Shown in pieces: positions 43,166 through 43,449 of a DNA stretch of 43,449 nt. The DNA comes from Candidatus Eisenbergiella intestinipullorum (GTDB lineage: Bacteria; Bacillota; Clostridia; Lachnospirales; Lachnospiraceae), in assembly GCA_019119815.1 (NCBI GenBank), contig DWWH01000005.1, forward strand, positions 1 through 43,449, written 5' to 3'. The notes under the pieces are model-generated. The model was given only the letters and a program-made list of their open reading frames with translations, was not told the origin of the DNA and made no database searches. Position 1 is the stretch's first letter, and the number at the start of each line of letters is the position of its first letter. Made by a program: the position numbers and the translations under genes.

Positions 43166-43237
43166 TGACTCCAACGGGAATCGAACCCGTGTTACCGCCG
43201 TGAAAGGGCGATGTCTTAACCGCTTGACCATGGAGCC
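43166..43237 (-). tRNA. tRNA-Glu (TTC)
   Basis: A 72-nt cloverleaf has acceptor GGCTCCA/TGGAGTC (one G-U pair), anticodon loop CTTTCAC with TTC, T loop GTTCGATTC and discriminator A. CCA is not encoded. Confidence 0.93.
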
Positions 43238-43286
43238 CTCTCTTTTCCTCCGTGACGCCGGCTCTCCCCTTCCTCACAGAGCTTAA

Positions 43287-43358
43287 CTCCCCGAGTAGGG
43301 CTCGAACCTACAACAACTCGGTTAACAGCCGAGTGCTCTACCATTGAGCTATCGAGGA
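43287..43358 (-). tRNA. tRNA-Asn (GTT)
   Basis: A 72-nt cloverleaf has acceptor TCCTCGA/TCGGGGA (one T-G pair), anticodon loop CTGTTAAC with GTT, T loop GTTCGAGCC and discriminator G. It is the first tRNA of the cluster. Confidence 0.93.
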
Positions 43359-43449
43359 TTATCCCTTCTTCAACCCTCTTTCAAAACCGAAGGTCTTTCC
43401 GGAAACTCCCACAAAAGTTTCCTGCCCATACCTTCAAAACCGAACACTG
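43359..43449 (-). other. Spacer of probable rRNA-tRNA operon
   Basis: On the minus strand the element CGGTTTTGAA occurs twice (in TTCGGTTTTGAAGG at the window edge and CTTCGGTTTTGAAAG near 43375-43392). Such sequences are typical of rRNA operon spacers, so an rRNA gene probably lies just beyond the window. No rRNA sequence itself is visible. Confidence 0.4.

Overview
The window looks like a chromosomal segment of a strictly anaerobic, GC-rich gut Firmicute, most likely a member of the Lachnospiraceae (Clostridia). The evidence is the gene content: a preQ1-riboswitch/QueT unit, MecA, Sua5-RpiB-Upp-dCMP deaminase, S6-SSB-S18, L9-DnaB next to GdpP, CwlD- and SleB-type cell-wall hydrolases of spore formers, an oxygen-sensitive pyruvate formate-lyase, and a clostridial 2[4Fe-4S] ferredoxin. 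The genus is not resolvable from the sequence alone. No prophage, IS element, CRISPR array or resistance gene was recognised.

Layout. 1-671: preQ1-I riboswitch and queT. 680-9051 (minus): MoxR/DUF58/DUF4129-like membrane-protein operon, a conserved hypothetical gene, then a methyltransferase gene coupled to a secreted protein with a degenerate C39-like domain. 9055-9467: unusually structured intergenic DNA, then a DUF402 gene. 9967-16523 (minus): a seven-gene run covering cell wall (GH18, CwlD, SleB-like), tRNA modification (Sua5), pentose phosphate (RpiB) and pyrimidine salvage (Upp, dCMP deaminase). 16713-18754: small hypothetical gene, long non-coding stretch with a cre-like site, mecA-like gene, DUF1858 protein. 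18769-21571: GH127-type glycosidase divergent from an AraC regulator.

21712-25755 is the most interesting part: pyruvate formate-lyase is encoded in pieces. A 683-residue body has the Cys-Cys active site but stops before the glycyl-radical domain. An 80-residue separate protein is that domain. Between them lies a 66-residue Cys-containing protein that shares only the N-terminal arm of the radical domain. The activase PflA and a ferredoxin follow. Each piece has its own ribosome binding site, which argues for a real multi-subunit arrangement rather than a frameshift.

25777-34403 (minus): a MerR-like regulator with a heptad-repeat tail, the gdpP-rplI-dnaB operon, a DUF4097 envelope pair, and rpsF-ssb-rpsR with decayed partial copies of the rpsR end behind it. 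34400-36978: DUF951, sirtuin, bacteriohemerythrin and a class-I amidotransferase-type peptidase. 36975-42870: a DUF5722 glycosidase-like protein and an AraC regulator divergent from uxuA-uxuB (hexuronate catabolism). 43024-43449: tRNA-Asn, tRNA-Glu and tRNA-Cys on the minus strand, with spacer sequence suggesting an rRNA operon just outside the window.

Taken together, the window joins uptake and breakdown of plant or host sugars (arabinofuranoside, hexuronate) to mixed-acid fermentation (PFL, ferredoxin) beside housekeeping replication, translation and envelope genes.
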